A stretch of DNA of 14,328 nt from an uncultured Alcaligenaceae bacterium (GTDB lineage Bacteria > Pseudomonadota > Gammaproteobacteria > Burkholderiales > Burkholderiaceae_B): NCBI GenBank assembly GCA_937952975.1, contig CALFXX010000126.1, positions 1-14,328 of the forward strand, in the 5' to 3' direction. Numbering within the stretch: position 1 is the stretch's first letter; every line of letters begins with the position of its first letter. Shown in pieces: positions 1-6,816 of this stretch. The position numbers and the translations under genes are program-made. The notes below the pieces were generated by a model. It was not told where the DNA came from, searched no databases, and worked only from the letters and a program-made list of their open reading frames with translations.

Positions 1-2
1 AA

Positions 3-1922
3 CAGGCCTGCCCCGCCTGTGCAAGCGCTTCCGAAGGCGCTGCCGAGTCGGCGCCGTCGACCTGGGTGCTGTTCCGTTTATGGCGATTCGCGCGTCCCTA
101 TCGTGGGCAGCTCGCGCTGGGCTTTCTTCTGACCGTTGCGGCAACGGCCGCCACGCTGGTGGCGCCCTACCTGACCATGCCGCTGATGGACAAGGTCCTG
201 ATCCCGTATCAGAAGGGGGTCCCGATCGATCCGATGACGGTCGGGATGTACATGGGTGGTCTGCTTGGCGCGGCCTTGCTCGCCTGGCTGCTCGGATGGG
301 CCCGAACCTACATCCTGGCGCTGGTCAGCGAGCGGATCGGAGCCGATCTGAGGACGCAGACCTATGAGCATCTGCTGCGACTGTCCCTGCAGTATTTCGG
401 GGGCAAACGCACTGGCGACCTGATTGCCCGGATCGGTTCTGAAACCGATCGAATCTGTATTTTCCTCTCGTTACACCTGCTTGATTTTGCCAACGACGTG
501 CTGATGATCGTGATGACTGCGTGTATCTTGATCTCGATTGATCCGTGGTTGGCGCTCACCACGTTAATCCCACTGCCAGTGATCGTTTGGATGATTCACA
601 TGGTGCGTCATCGCTTGCGCTTTGGCTTTGAAAAAGTTGATCGCTCCTGGAGCGAACTCACCAACGTGTTGGCCGATACGATTCCGGGTATCCGGGTGGT
701 GAAGGCGTTTGCGCAAGAGCATCGAGAGGTCGCTCGGTTTCGTGAAGCCAATGACCGTTATCTGGCGGTGAACGATCGCATCAACAAAGTGTGGGCGCTG
801 TTTGCACCGACCGTCACGTTCTTGACTGAAATTGGGTTGCTGGTGGTCTGGATCTTCGGCATCTCGCAGGTTGCAAGCAGCACGATTACGGTAGGGGTGT
901 TGGCGGCCTTTTTGGCCTATATCGGCCGGTTCTACACTCGCCTGGATTCGATGAGCCGCATCGTGTCCCATACGCAGCAAGCGGCAGCTGGTGCCAAGCG
1001 TATTTTTGATATTTTGGATCATGTCTCGAGCGTTCCGGATGCTCAGCGCCCCGTACCACTCGAACGTGTTGAAGGCCGTATTGAGTTGCGTAACGTTGGC
1101 TTTCGCTACGGTAGCCGAACTGTCTTGCGTAACGTCAATTTAAGTATTGGCGCGGGCGAAATGATTGGGCTTGTCGGCCACAGCGGTTCGGGCAAGAGTT
1201 CGCTGGTCAACATGATTTGTCGTTTTTATGACGTGACCGAAGGCGGAATTCGAGTCGATGGCGTCGATATTCGCTCGTACTCGCTTGCTTCGTTCAGGCG
1301 CAATATTGGTTTGGTGTTGCAAGAGCCGTTCTTATTTTTCGGAACAATCGCTGAAAACATTGCCTATGGCAAACCTGAAGCGACGCGCTCAGAGATTGTG
1401 GCGGCTGCACGTGCTGCGCGTGCGCATGAATTTATTTTGCGTCTGCCGCAGGGCTACGATTCACTTGTGGGCGAGCGTGGGCAAGCCTTGTCGGGTGGCG
1501 AGCGTCAGCGTATCTCGATTGCACGCGCGTTATTGATTGACCCGCGTATTTTGATTCTCGATGAGGCAACCTCTTCGGTTGACACCACCACCGAAATGGA
1601 GATTCAAGAAGCCCTCGATAATCTGATCCAAGGCCGAACGACGATTGCGATTGCCCATCGCTTAAGTACCTTGCGCAAGGCCGATCGGTTGGTTGTGCTT
1701 GATCGTGGCGAGATCGTCGAGATTGGCAATCACGACGACTTGCTTGCCCGCGGTGGCGCCTACCATGACTTGTATCAGGCTCAGTCGCGTCTGACTGGGG
1801 TTGATCAAGTGGCGGCCCCAAGCGCGCCCGAGGTGACCGCACCTAAGGTCGTTGGTGAAGTCAAAGCTGTTTCTCCACCTGTTGCCACGCCTGATACTCG
1901 ACAAGAGGCAACGGATGTCTGA
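3..1922 (+). CDS. ABC exporter, fused membrane and ATPase domains (cyanophycin-associated type), 5' end probably outside window
   Basis: This is a half-size ABC exporter: a six-helix membrane domain followed by a nucleotide-binding domain, expected to work as an inner-membrane dimer. Counting from the GTG at 66, the membrane domain covers about residues 15-310. The ATPase has Walker A GHSGSGKS (371-378), Q-loop Q419, signature LSGGERQ (475-481), Walker B ILILDE (495-500), D-loop SSVD and switch H531, so it looks fully active. The frame stays open from 66 back to base 3 with coding-like composition, including a Cys-Pro-Ala-Cys motif at 9-20, and no good ribosome site precedes the GTG. I therefore treat the gene as truncated by the window edge. 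It overlaps the DUF1854 gene by 8 nt. Pairs like this occur next to cyanophycin genes in betaproteobacteria; its substrate is unknown. A lipid-exporter-like (MsbA) role is an alternative, but the DUF1854 partner argues for the cyanophycin-linked family. Confidence 0.85.
   Translation, partial: QACPACASASEGAAESAPSTWVLFRLWRFARPYRGQLALGFLLTVAATAATLVAPYLTMPLMDKVLIPYQKGVPIDPMTVGMYMGGLLGAALLAWLLGWARTYILALVSERIGADLRTQTYEHLLRLSLQYFGGKRTGDLIARIGSETDRICIFLSLHLLDFANDVLMIVMTACILISIDPWLALTTLIPLPVIVWMIHMVRHRLRFGFEKVDRSWSELTNVLADTIPGIRVVKAFAQEHREVARFREANDRYLAVNDRINKVWALFAPTVTFLTEIGLLVVWIFGISQVASSTITVGVLAAFLAYIGRFYTRLDSMSRIVSHTQQAAAGAKRIFDILDHVSSVPDAQRPVPLERVEGRIELRNVGFRYGSRTVLRNVNLSIGAGEMIGLVGHSGSGKSSLVNMICRFYDVTEGGIRVDGVDIRSYSLASFRRNIGLVLQEPFLFFGTIAENIAYGKPEATRSEIVAAARAARAHEFILRLPQGYDSLVGERGQALSGGERQRISIARALLIDPRILILDEATSSVDTTTEMEIQEALDNLIQGRTTIAIAHRLSTLRKADRLVVLDRGEIVEIGNHDDLLARGGAYHDLYQAQSRLTGVDQVAAPSAPEVTAPKVVGEVKAVSPPVATPDTRQEATDV
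1903..1908 (+). promoter_or_regulatory. Ribosome binding site of the DUF1854 gene
   Basis: AAGAGG lies 6 nt before the ATG at 1915, inside the 3' end of the exporter gene. It supports the ATG at 1915 over the upstream in-frame start at 1852, which would give a long overlap and an N-terminal extension with no family-like residues. Confidence 0.6.
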
Positions 1923-2379
1923 TTTCTTGTTGTCGCGTAATCAAACAGGTCGCTTGCTGATGACATTGCAAGACGGGCGCACGCATGAAGGTGTGGTGCC
2001 TGTGCGTGCATTTCCGTTGCAAGCACCTGAGCAGTTTGTCGCGTTCATGAGCCTTGAAGGCAAAGAGGTTGCCTGGGTAGATGACCTGAGCACACTGTCG
2101 CAAGAGATGCGTGATTTAGTGAACGAAGAGATTGCGTTGCGCGAGATGATGCCGACAATTCAACGGATCGTAAGCGTCTCAACGCTTTCAACACCAAGCA
2201 CGTGGGAGGTGGTCACTGACCGGGGCGCAACAAAGTTGATCCTCAAGGGCGAAGAAGACATCCGGCGTTTAAGTGTGTCGACGTTGATCATTACTGACAG
2301 CCACGGTTTAAGATTCATCTTGCCCGATATGCAGGCTCTCGATAAAAACAGCCGCCGCATTCTCGACAGATTTTTATGA
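1915..2379 (+). CDS. DUF1854 family protein (cyanophycin metabolism-associated)
   Basis: A 154-residue soluble protein with no signal peptide or membrane helix. It carries the conserved blocks I associate with DUF1854: HEGVVPVRAFP (24-34), STPSTWEVVTDRGAT (92-106), LKGEEDIRRL (110-119), DSHGLRF (128-134) and the C-terminal LDRFL. The ATG at 1915 lies inside the last codons of the exporter gene (8-nt overlap), so the two are translationally coupled and probably act together. The family has no established biochemical activity as far as I know. Its recurring partners are the ABC exporter and cyanophycin synthetase/cyanophycinase genes, so an accessory role for that exporter is the reasonable inference. 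Family assignment is from motif memory and fairly secure; the function is not. Confidence 0.82.
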   Translation: MSDFLLSRNQTGRLLMTLQDGRTHEGVVPVRAFPLQAPEQFVAFMSLEGKEVAWVDDLSTLSQEMRDLVNEEIALREMMPTIQRIVSVSTLSTPSTWEVVTDRGATKLILKGEEDIRRLSVSTLIITDSHGLRFILPDMQALDKNSRRILDRFL

Positions 2380-2425
2380 TCGAAGCATTTTTGATGTCTG
2401 TTGGCACGTTGGCGCTGGCTAAAAT

Positions 2426-2460
2426 CTGTTAGCTGTTAGCTGTTAGTTGTTAGCTGTTAT
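2426..2460. repeat. Five tandem copies of a heptanucleotide, CTGTTAG
   Basis: Three perfect CTGTTAG units (2426-2446) are followed by two units with one change each: TTGTTAG (2447-2453) and CTGTTAT (2454-2460). The array lies in the convergent gap between the DUF1854 gene and the Bug-protein gene, outside any coding sequence. A short array like this can vary in copy number by slippage. It is too short and spacer-less to be a CRISPR. Confidence 0.85.
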
Positions 2461-2463
2461 CTG

Positions 2464-2518
2464 GCGCAGCCTGATGTTTGCACTGGCTGCGCAAGACCCT
2501 CACTGCTTAGGGGAGGGT
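2464..2518. terminator. Two hairpins in the convergent gap, possible bidirectional terminator
   Basis: GCGCAGCC (2464-2471) pairs perfectly with GGCTGCGC (2485-2492) around a 13-nt loop. A second, weaker stem pairs ACCCTC (2496-2501) with GAGGGT (2513-2518). They lie between the stop codons of two converging genes (2379 and 2529), where a shared terminator is expected. Neither is followed by a clear run of T on either strand, so classical intrinsic termination is uncertain. Confidence 0.4.
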
Positions 2519-2528
2519 GCCAACTTTG

Positions 2529-3554
2529 CTACTCTGGTGCTAGACCGATCGTTTTGACGAGTTGCGCCCATTTATCTAGATGCGTACGGATGACCTCTTT
2601 AAATTGAGCTGAGCTTTGCGCGCCAGGATCAGCGCCGTTGTCTGTGTACCATTGCACAAGCTCGGGCGATTTCAAGACGTTGGCAACCTCGCGCTCGAGA
2701 CGATCAACGATGGCCTGGGGGGTACCAGCTGGTACCAAGACGCCGTTCCAAGAGCTCGCCTCGTAGCCGGGCACGCCCGACTCAGAGACAGTAGGGACTT
2801 CAGGAAAACGTATTGATCGTTGCGGCGCAGTAATGGCAATGGCACGCAATTGACCCGAGCGCAAATGAGGGTAGGCCGCCGAAATTGTTGCGAATACCAA
2901 ATCAATATGACCGCCAAGTAAGTCTGTGAGCGCCGGGTTGTCGCCCTTGTACGCAACGTGCGTCATTTGAATTGAAGCTTCAAGGCAAAACTGTTCGATT
3001 GAGAGATGTCCACTGCTGCCATGGCCGGGGGTGCCATAGCTGATCTTCTTTGGCTGTTGTTGCGCGTAAGACAGTAGGTCGCGAATTGATTTGATAGGAG
3101 ACGATTGGCGCACTAATACCAGATAGGCTTGGGACGACGTCTGTATGACCGGGATTAAGTCACGTGTCACGTTGTAGGGCAGTTTGGCCATCGTGCTGGC
3201 AGTAATCGCTAAACTGGCTGAGCCTTGAAGAATGGTGTAGCCGTCTGGTGCAGATTGCGCAACCAGCGCGGTACCTATCACCGTTGCAGCTCCTGGACGA
3301 TTTTCAACGATGACAGTTTGACCGAGTGCGCTCGACAATCCAGGCGCGATGAGACGCGCGACCACATCGGTTGCGCCGCCTGCTGCAAAGGGCACTACAA
3401 AGCGAATAGGGCGTTCGGGATACGTTGTGCCAGGCTTCGGGCTTGTGCTTTGAGCCATGGCAGCAACGCTCAGAAGTGCCGCGAAGGCAAAGCTTGCAAG
3501 GGCGCTCGCCTTTTGGGCGAATGCGTGCCAAGTTGTCTTGGCAGTGCCTTGCAT
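2529..3554 (-). CDS. Bug family (TctC-like) tripartite tricarboxylate transporter substrate-binding protein
   Basis: A 341-residue periplasmic binding protein, the usual length for the family. It has a secretion signal (basic start, hydrophobic stretch about 18-33, cleavage likely at AMA|Q after residue 34). The mature part begins with the Bug hallmark PIRFVVPFAAGGATDVVAR (49-67), followed by a conserved YGTPGHGSSGHL block. Bug proteins bind carboxylates and related small acids for TctAB transporters or for sensing. No TctA or TctB membrane gene is in the window, so this is an orphan receptor, common in Alcaligenaceae. It starts 4 nt after the oxidoreductase stop codon and is the last gene of the - strand run, so it is probably co-transcribed with it. 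Family call very secure; ligand unknown. Confidence 0.93.
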   Translation of the reverse strand: MQGTAKTTWHAFAQKASALASFAFAALLSVAAMAQSTSPKPGTTYPERPIRFVVPFAAGGATDVVARLIAPGLSSALGQTVIVENRPGAATVIGTALVAQSAPDGYTILQGSASLAITASTMAKLPYNVTRDLIPVIQTSSQAYLVLVRQSSPIKSIRDLLSYAQQQPKKISYGTPGHGSSGHLSIEQFCLEASIQMTHVAYKGDNPALTDLLGGHIDLVFATISAAYPHLRSGQLRAIAITAPQRSIRFPEVPTVSESGVPGYEASSWNGVLVPAGTPQAIVDRLEREVANVLKSPELVQWYTDNGADPGAQSSAQFKEVIRTHLDKWAQLVKTIGLAPE

Positions 3555-3558
3555 GGCG

Positions 3559-4551
3559 TTACACCAGCTTTACAAGTTGTTTACCAAAGTTCTCACCCTT
3601 GAGCATGCCGACTAAAGCTTCAGGCGCACTCCCTAAGCCCACCGCAACTGACTCGCGAAACTTTAGTTTGCCCGCCACAACCAAGTCGTAGAGTTGTTGA
3701 CGAATTGCGGGCCAGGTTTCGAGCTTGTCTGACACGATAAAGCCCTGTACGCGCAGGCGACTGACTAAGATGGCGCGTAAGGTGCGATAGGCGTGGGCAT
3801 CGCGATTGAACTCAGACACCATTCCGCAAAGCGCGATACGACCAAAGGTGTTCATGTGGGTCAGCAAGCGCTCAAAAATTTCGCCGCCGACGTTTTCAAA
3901 CAGGCAGTCGATACCTTGAGGTAAGGCCGCAGCAAGTTCATCGGCAAAATTGCTTGAACGGTGATCAATGCAAGCATCAAACCCTAATTCTTCTACAACG
4001 TACTGACATTTTTTAGCGCCACCCGCGATTCCGACGACTCGACAACCAACGTGTTTGGCCAGTTGCCCAACCACACTACCCACCGCGCCCGAGGCGGCGT
4101 CGACCACAACAGTTTCGCCAGCTTTGGGTTGGCAGATATCGATGAGGCCAGTCCAGGCTGTGATGCCAGGCATACCAAGAATGCCTAGGTAGGCGGTAGG
4201 GCTGACTTTGCTTGTGTCGATTTTTGTGACGCCTTTGGCGTTGATCGCGCCATAAAGGCGCCAGCCCGTAGCAGCTAAGACAGTTTCACCGATCTTAAAG
4301 TCTGGGGAGTTTGATTCAATCACTTCACCAATCGCGCCACCCACCATGACCTCGCCCGGATTGACGCCTTGCGCATAAGACTTTGCATCCGAAATACGAC
4401 CACGCATATAAGGGTCAAGTGATAACCACTGGTTACGAATCAAGACTTGATTGTTGCCCGGCACAGGCATGTCGGCGTCAACGAGCTTGAAGTTTTCAGG
4501 GGTCACCCAACCTGTTGGGCGGCTAACCAAAATGACGTGTTGATTTTTCAT
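3559..4551 (-). CDS. NADP-dependent MDR oxidoreductase (CurA / PTGR / leukotriene B4 12-hydroxydehydrogenase type)
   Basis: A 330-residue zinc-free medium-chain dehydrogenase/reductase, expected to reduce an activated C=C bond (an enone or enal) with NADPH in the cytoplasm. Visible blocks: the N-terminal RPTGWVTPENF (11-21), SLDPYMRGR (44-52), the YLGILGMPGITAWTGL segment (121-136), the Rossmann turn ASGAVGSVVGQLAK (153-166), VGIAGG (173-178) and the C-terminal GENFGKQLVKL (319-329). The frame also has a GTG start at 4608, but the ATG at 4551 gives the family's normal N-terminus, so I use that; neither start has a strong ribosome site. It follows the Spy-like gene after 104 nt and is 4 nt ahead of the Bug-protein gene. 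Subfamily is secure, physiological substrate unknown. Confidence 0.9.
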   Translation of the reverse strand: MKNQHVILVSRPTGWVTPENFKLVDADMPVPGNNQVLIRNQWLSLDPYMRGRISDAKSYAQGVNPGEVMVGGAIGEVIESNSPDFKIGETVLAATGWRLYGAINAKGVTKIDTSKVSPTAYLGILGMPGITAWTGLIDICQPKAGETVVVDAASGAVGSVVGQLAKHVGCRVVGIAGGAKKCQYVVEELGFDACIDHRSSNFADELAAALPQGIDCLFENVGGEIFERLLTHMNTFGRIALCGMVSEFNRDAHAYRTLRAILVSRLRVQGFIVSDKLETWPAIRQQLYDLVVAGKLKFRESVAVGLGSAPEALVGMLKGENFGKQLVKLV

Positions 4552-4655
4552 GGGTAAGGAGTCTCGTTTGAATATAAATATTTTTCTTAGACGGCATACA
4601 ACGTGCACCGATCATAAACCTAATCATAATCGACGACATACGATATTGAGCTGAA

Positions 4656-5216
4656 TCAGTACCCGAGCTGCTGGCACTTTGGATTTGGAAATTGAGGCGC
4701 CACGATAGAAGATATTCGCATATCGACTAATGTTTTTTGAGAAGGAGTCAGTGTTTTATAGAGACGCTTGAATGAGGTTTCAATATTCTCAAGGAATGTA
4801 TAGCGATTACGGCTGCGATTCACCGTGAGGGTGATGTACTTGATGCTGTCGATTGACTGGTACGACGTTGCGTTGTCACGAGTGTTTGGCGAGTGCTGGC
4901 GCTCAATTTCGGCGGCGTACGCTCGAATATGTTTGGTCAAGTCTTGCCAGCTTGGCTGTTGTTCTTTTGAGGGCTGTAAGTCAGCCTCAAGCATCATCAG
5001 GCGCGTGTCGACCAAATCAAAAGGCACCGCGTCGGCATTGACCTGACCAAGTGTGCACAGATTTTGCGCCTCGTTTGCTGGCGGGCGTTGGCTTGACTGT
5101 GTGCTACCGCGTCGTCCACCGCCCATTCCACCGCCCATCCCGCCACCGTACTGTGCACTGCATAGACCGGAGATGAGCGCTAGAGTGAGCAACAGAGACA
5201 AACGACGCCAGTGCAT
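4656..5216 (-). CDS. Secreted Spy/CpxP-like protein with Gly-Met-rich N-terminus
   Basis: A small exported protein of 186 residues. It has a signal peptide (basic MHWRR, hydrophobic to about 18, cleavage near CSA|Q), then a flexible GGGMGGGMGGG stretch (24-34), then a mostly helical polar domain. The motif LTPSQ (156-160) and a similar LQPSKEQQP (80-88) resemble the LTxxQ repeats of Spy/CpxP periplasmic stress proteins. Two cysteines (54 and 181) could form a disulphide. An alternative in-frame TTG at 5234 overlaps the ridA stop codon as TTGA and would add six residues. I prefer the ATG at 5216 because it gives a compact signal peptide; neither start has a clear ribosome site. Function is not established: metal or periplasmic stress handling is a guess from the family resemblance. 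Confidence 0.68.
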   Translation of the reverse strand: MHWRRLSLLLTLALISGLCSAQYGGGMGGGMGGGRRGSTQSSQRPPANEAQNLCTLGQVNADAVPFDLVDTRLMMLEADLQPSKEQQPSWQDLTKHIRAYAAEIERQHSPNTRDNATSYQSIDSIKYITLTVNRSRNRYTFLENIETSFKRLYKTLTPSQKTLVDMRISSIVAPQFPNPKCQQLGY

Positions 5217-5230
5217 GAACTTGAGGTTTT

Positions 5231-5626
5231 TCAAAATCGTTTCGCAATCATGTCAATTTCAACACGTGCACCTTTTGCCAGACCGGTGACGCCGATGCAG
5301 GTGCGTGCAGGCCGTTGGCCTGGTTCGAAGTATGTGGCGTAGACCTCATTCATCCGATCGTAATCTTCGTAAAAGTGTGTCAGAAAAATACGAACCGAGG
5401 CAACGTTTTTAAGCGTGAGGCCAGCGCCCTCGAGGACGTTGGTGAGGTTTTTCATGACTTGCCGCGTTTGCGCTTCAATCCCCTCAGGATAGGGTGTGTC
5501 GATTGAGGTATCAACAAAGGGCATCTGGCCTGTCACAAAGACCCAGCCGTCGGCCTCAACCGCGTGGCTAAACGGGGCAACCGGATCGGGTGCGCCAGCA
5601 ATCATATGAAACTGAAGAGGGCCCAT
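5231..5626 (-). CDS. RidA family protein (Rid/YjgF/UK114)
   Basis: A 131-residue protein of full family length, expected to form a cytoplasmic trimer. RidA enzymes hydrolyse reactive enamine/imine intermediates; other branches of the family (for example RutC) serve specific catabolic pathways. The C-terminal signature RPARTCIGV (105-113) contains R108, equivalent to the catalytic arginine (R105 of E. coli RidA), and GARVEIDMIA contains E123, equivalent to the conserved glutamate, so deaminase-type activity is plausible. The ATG is preceded by AGGAT at a usable distance. It lies 156 nt downstream of the deacetylase-fold hydrolase gene with its own promoter-like sequence in between. Its place beside an amidohydrolase-like gene and an importer suggests a pathway-specific role, not housekeeping; that is inference. 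Confidence 0.93.
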   Translation of the reverse strand: MGPLQFHMIAGAPDPVAPFSHAVEADGWVFVTGQMPFVDTSIDTPYPEGIEAQTRQVMKNLTNVLEGAGLTLKNVASVRIFLTHFYEDYDRMNEVYATYFEPGQRPARTCIGVTGLAKGARVEIDMIAKRF

Positions 5627-5627
5627 C

Positions 5628-5697
5628 TTGCAATATCCTAAGTGAGAGGTAATGACACAGTAAACTACTATTCTCGTTTATCTGGAGCATATTGCAA
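5628..5697. promoter_or_regulatory. 9-bp inverted repeat flanking the ridA upstream region, candidate operator
   Basis: TTGCAATAT (5628-5636) and its exact reverse complement ATATTGCAA (5689-5697) are separated by 52 nt. One arm touches the ridA start codon region; the other overlaps the candidate -35 box. This could be an operator pair bridged by a dimeric regulator, or chance. Confidence 0.4.
5670..5697 (-). promoter_or_regulatory. Candidate promoter of ridA
   Basis: Read on the - strand, TTGCAA (5697-5692) and GAGAAT (5675-5670) are 16 nt apart, a fair sigma-70 match about 45 nt ahead of the ridA start codon. The region is AT-rich compared with its surroundings. Prediction by eye only. 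Confidence 0.3.
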
Positions 5698-5782
5698 AGA
5701 TATTCTTGTTTCAGTGGATGACAGAACTCAGGCAGCAACTCTGACTGCGTCATACATGCCACGCTCGCTTTCGCTGTTCTGT

Positions 5783-6682
5783 TTAAAGCTTCTGCACGTG
5801 ACGATGAATGTCACCCGGGGTCGTGAACCAGATCTCGCCGCGCTCACGTGCCGCGGCAATATGCTGCAGCGCGCGACGCAGATGTAATAAACGATAGGGT
5901 TGACCGACCAAGTAAGGATGCAGCGCAATCCCCATCACCAAGGGTTGTTGGGCAGATTGTCTGAGCATTTCATCAAACTGATCGATGATCATTTGCGCGA
6001 ACGGTGCCATATCCATTTGGCGACCGACCAGCATCGGGATATCGTTGATTTCTTGCGGGTACGGAATTGACCACAGGTGTTTGCCCGATCGTGTCTGCAT
6101 CGTCACGGGTTGATCATCGTGGCACCAGTTTAAGGTGTAGCCGTAGCCCGCTTCTGCCAGTAGGTCTGGCGTCAACGCGCTTTCAGAAATCCAGGGTGAG
6201 AGCCAGCCACTCGGTGCGACACCGCTTTCGCTGAGGATGCGTGCTCGACAATCTGCCAGGAGTGCCAGCTCATCAGCTTCGCTGAATTGCCCTTGGCGTT
6301 CAGCATTTGTATGGCCGTGTCCGATGAGTTCATCGCCACGCTTGACTAACGCTGAGATGAGTTCTGGGCAATGATCATATAACGCTGTATTAATCAAGGC
6401 GCCCGTGGGCATAGCGAGTTCGTCAAAGAGCGAGATACAGCGCCAGGCGCCAACGCGATTACCGTACTCGCGCCAACTGTAGTTCAGCACGTCGGGTTGT
6501 GGGCTTGCGGGCCCTAAGTTTGCGCCGAGCCCTGAGCCAAAGGCAAAGTGCTCAACGTTAAAGCCCAAATACACTGCGAGCCGACTGTTGTTCGGCCAGC
6601 AATAGTCAGGGCGTTGGGTAATCGCCTGATAGGCAAAGCGCCCGTGCGAGGCGAGAGGGGCGATCGCTTTGGATGAGTTCAT
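5783..6682 (-). CDS. Polysaccharide deacetylase family hydrolase, allantoinase PuuE-like
   Basis: A 299-residue cytoplasmic protein with the NodB-type barrel of carbohydrate esterase family 4, but of the PuuE-like branch that acts on amide or ureide substrates. No signal peptide is visible, unlike true peptidoglycan or chitin deacetylases. Motif 1 reads NVEHF (42-46), with Glu in place of the usual Asp-Asp pair, as in PuuE-like proteins. Motif 2 is GHGHTNAERQ (121-130), motif 3 GWLSPWISES (159-168), and the last His motif is HPYLVGQPYR (255-264). The gene lies 134 nt after the liv transporter genes and 156 nt before ridA on the same strand, so a catabolic role on the imported compound is likely. 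It could be an allantoinase analogue, but no other purine-degradation gene is visible, so I leave the substrate open. Confidence 0.85.
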   Translation of the reverse strand: MNSSKAIAPLASHGRFAYQAITQRPDYCWPNNSRLAVYLGFNVEHFAFGSGLGANLGPASPQPDVLNYSWREYGNRVGAWRCISLFDELAMPTGALINTALYDHCPELISALVKRGDELIGHGHTNAERQGQFSEADELALLADCRARILSESGVAPSGWLSPWISESALTPDLLAEAGYGYTLNWCHDDQPVTMQTRSGKHLWSIPYPQEINDIPMLVGRQMDMAPFAQMIIDQFDEMLRQSAQQPLVMGIALHPYLVGQPYRLLHLRRALQHIAAARERGEIWFTTPGDIHRHVQKL

Positions 6683-6816
6683 AGCAGTTCAAGTAATTGT
6701 CGAGTGGTTAAATTGAGATGGTTAACGTGAGCTCACTGGTCAGGAGTTCGTGCGGCGAGGATTGGCTCGTCTGGGAAACTGGGCGACTGTTGCATAGGAA
6801 AAAGAAGACCCTTTGA

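Noticed and set aside
564..1022. Open frame of 152 codons on the - strand inside the exporter gene
   Set aside because: It is antisense to a conserved membrane domain and its translation is rich in His, Arg and Pro with no family-like sequence; a shadow of the real gene.
1852..1914. Longer N-terminus for the DUF1854 protein
   Set aside because: The extra residues lie in the exporter's 3' end and resemble no family sequence; the ATG at 1915 has a good ribosome site.
2426..2460. CRISPR-like repeat
   Set aside because: The unit is only 7 nt with no spacers, so it is a simple tandem repeat.
3225..3602. 125-codon + strand frame opposite the Bug-protein gene
   Set aside because: It is Cys- and Arg-rich with no domain, and antisense to a well-conserved binding protein; a shadow frame.
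4552..4608. GTG start extending the oxidoreductase by 19 residues
   Set aside because: The extension is basic and unlike the family N-terminus, and the ATG at 4551 starts the conserved region.
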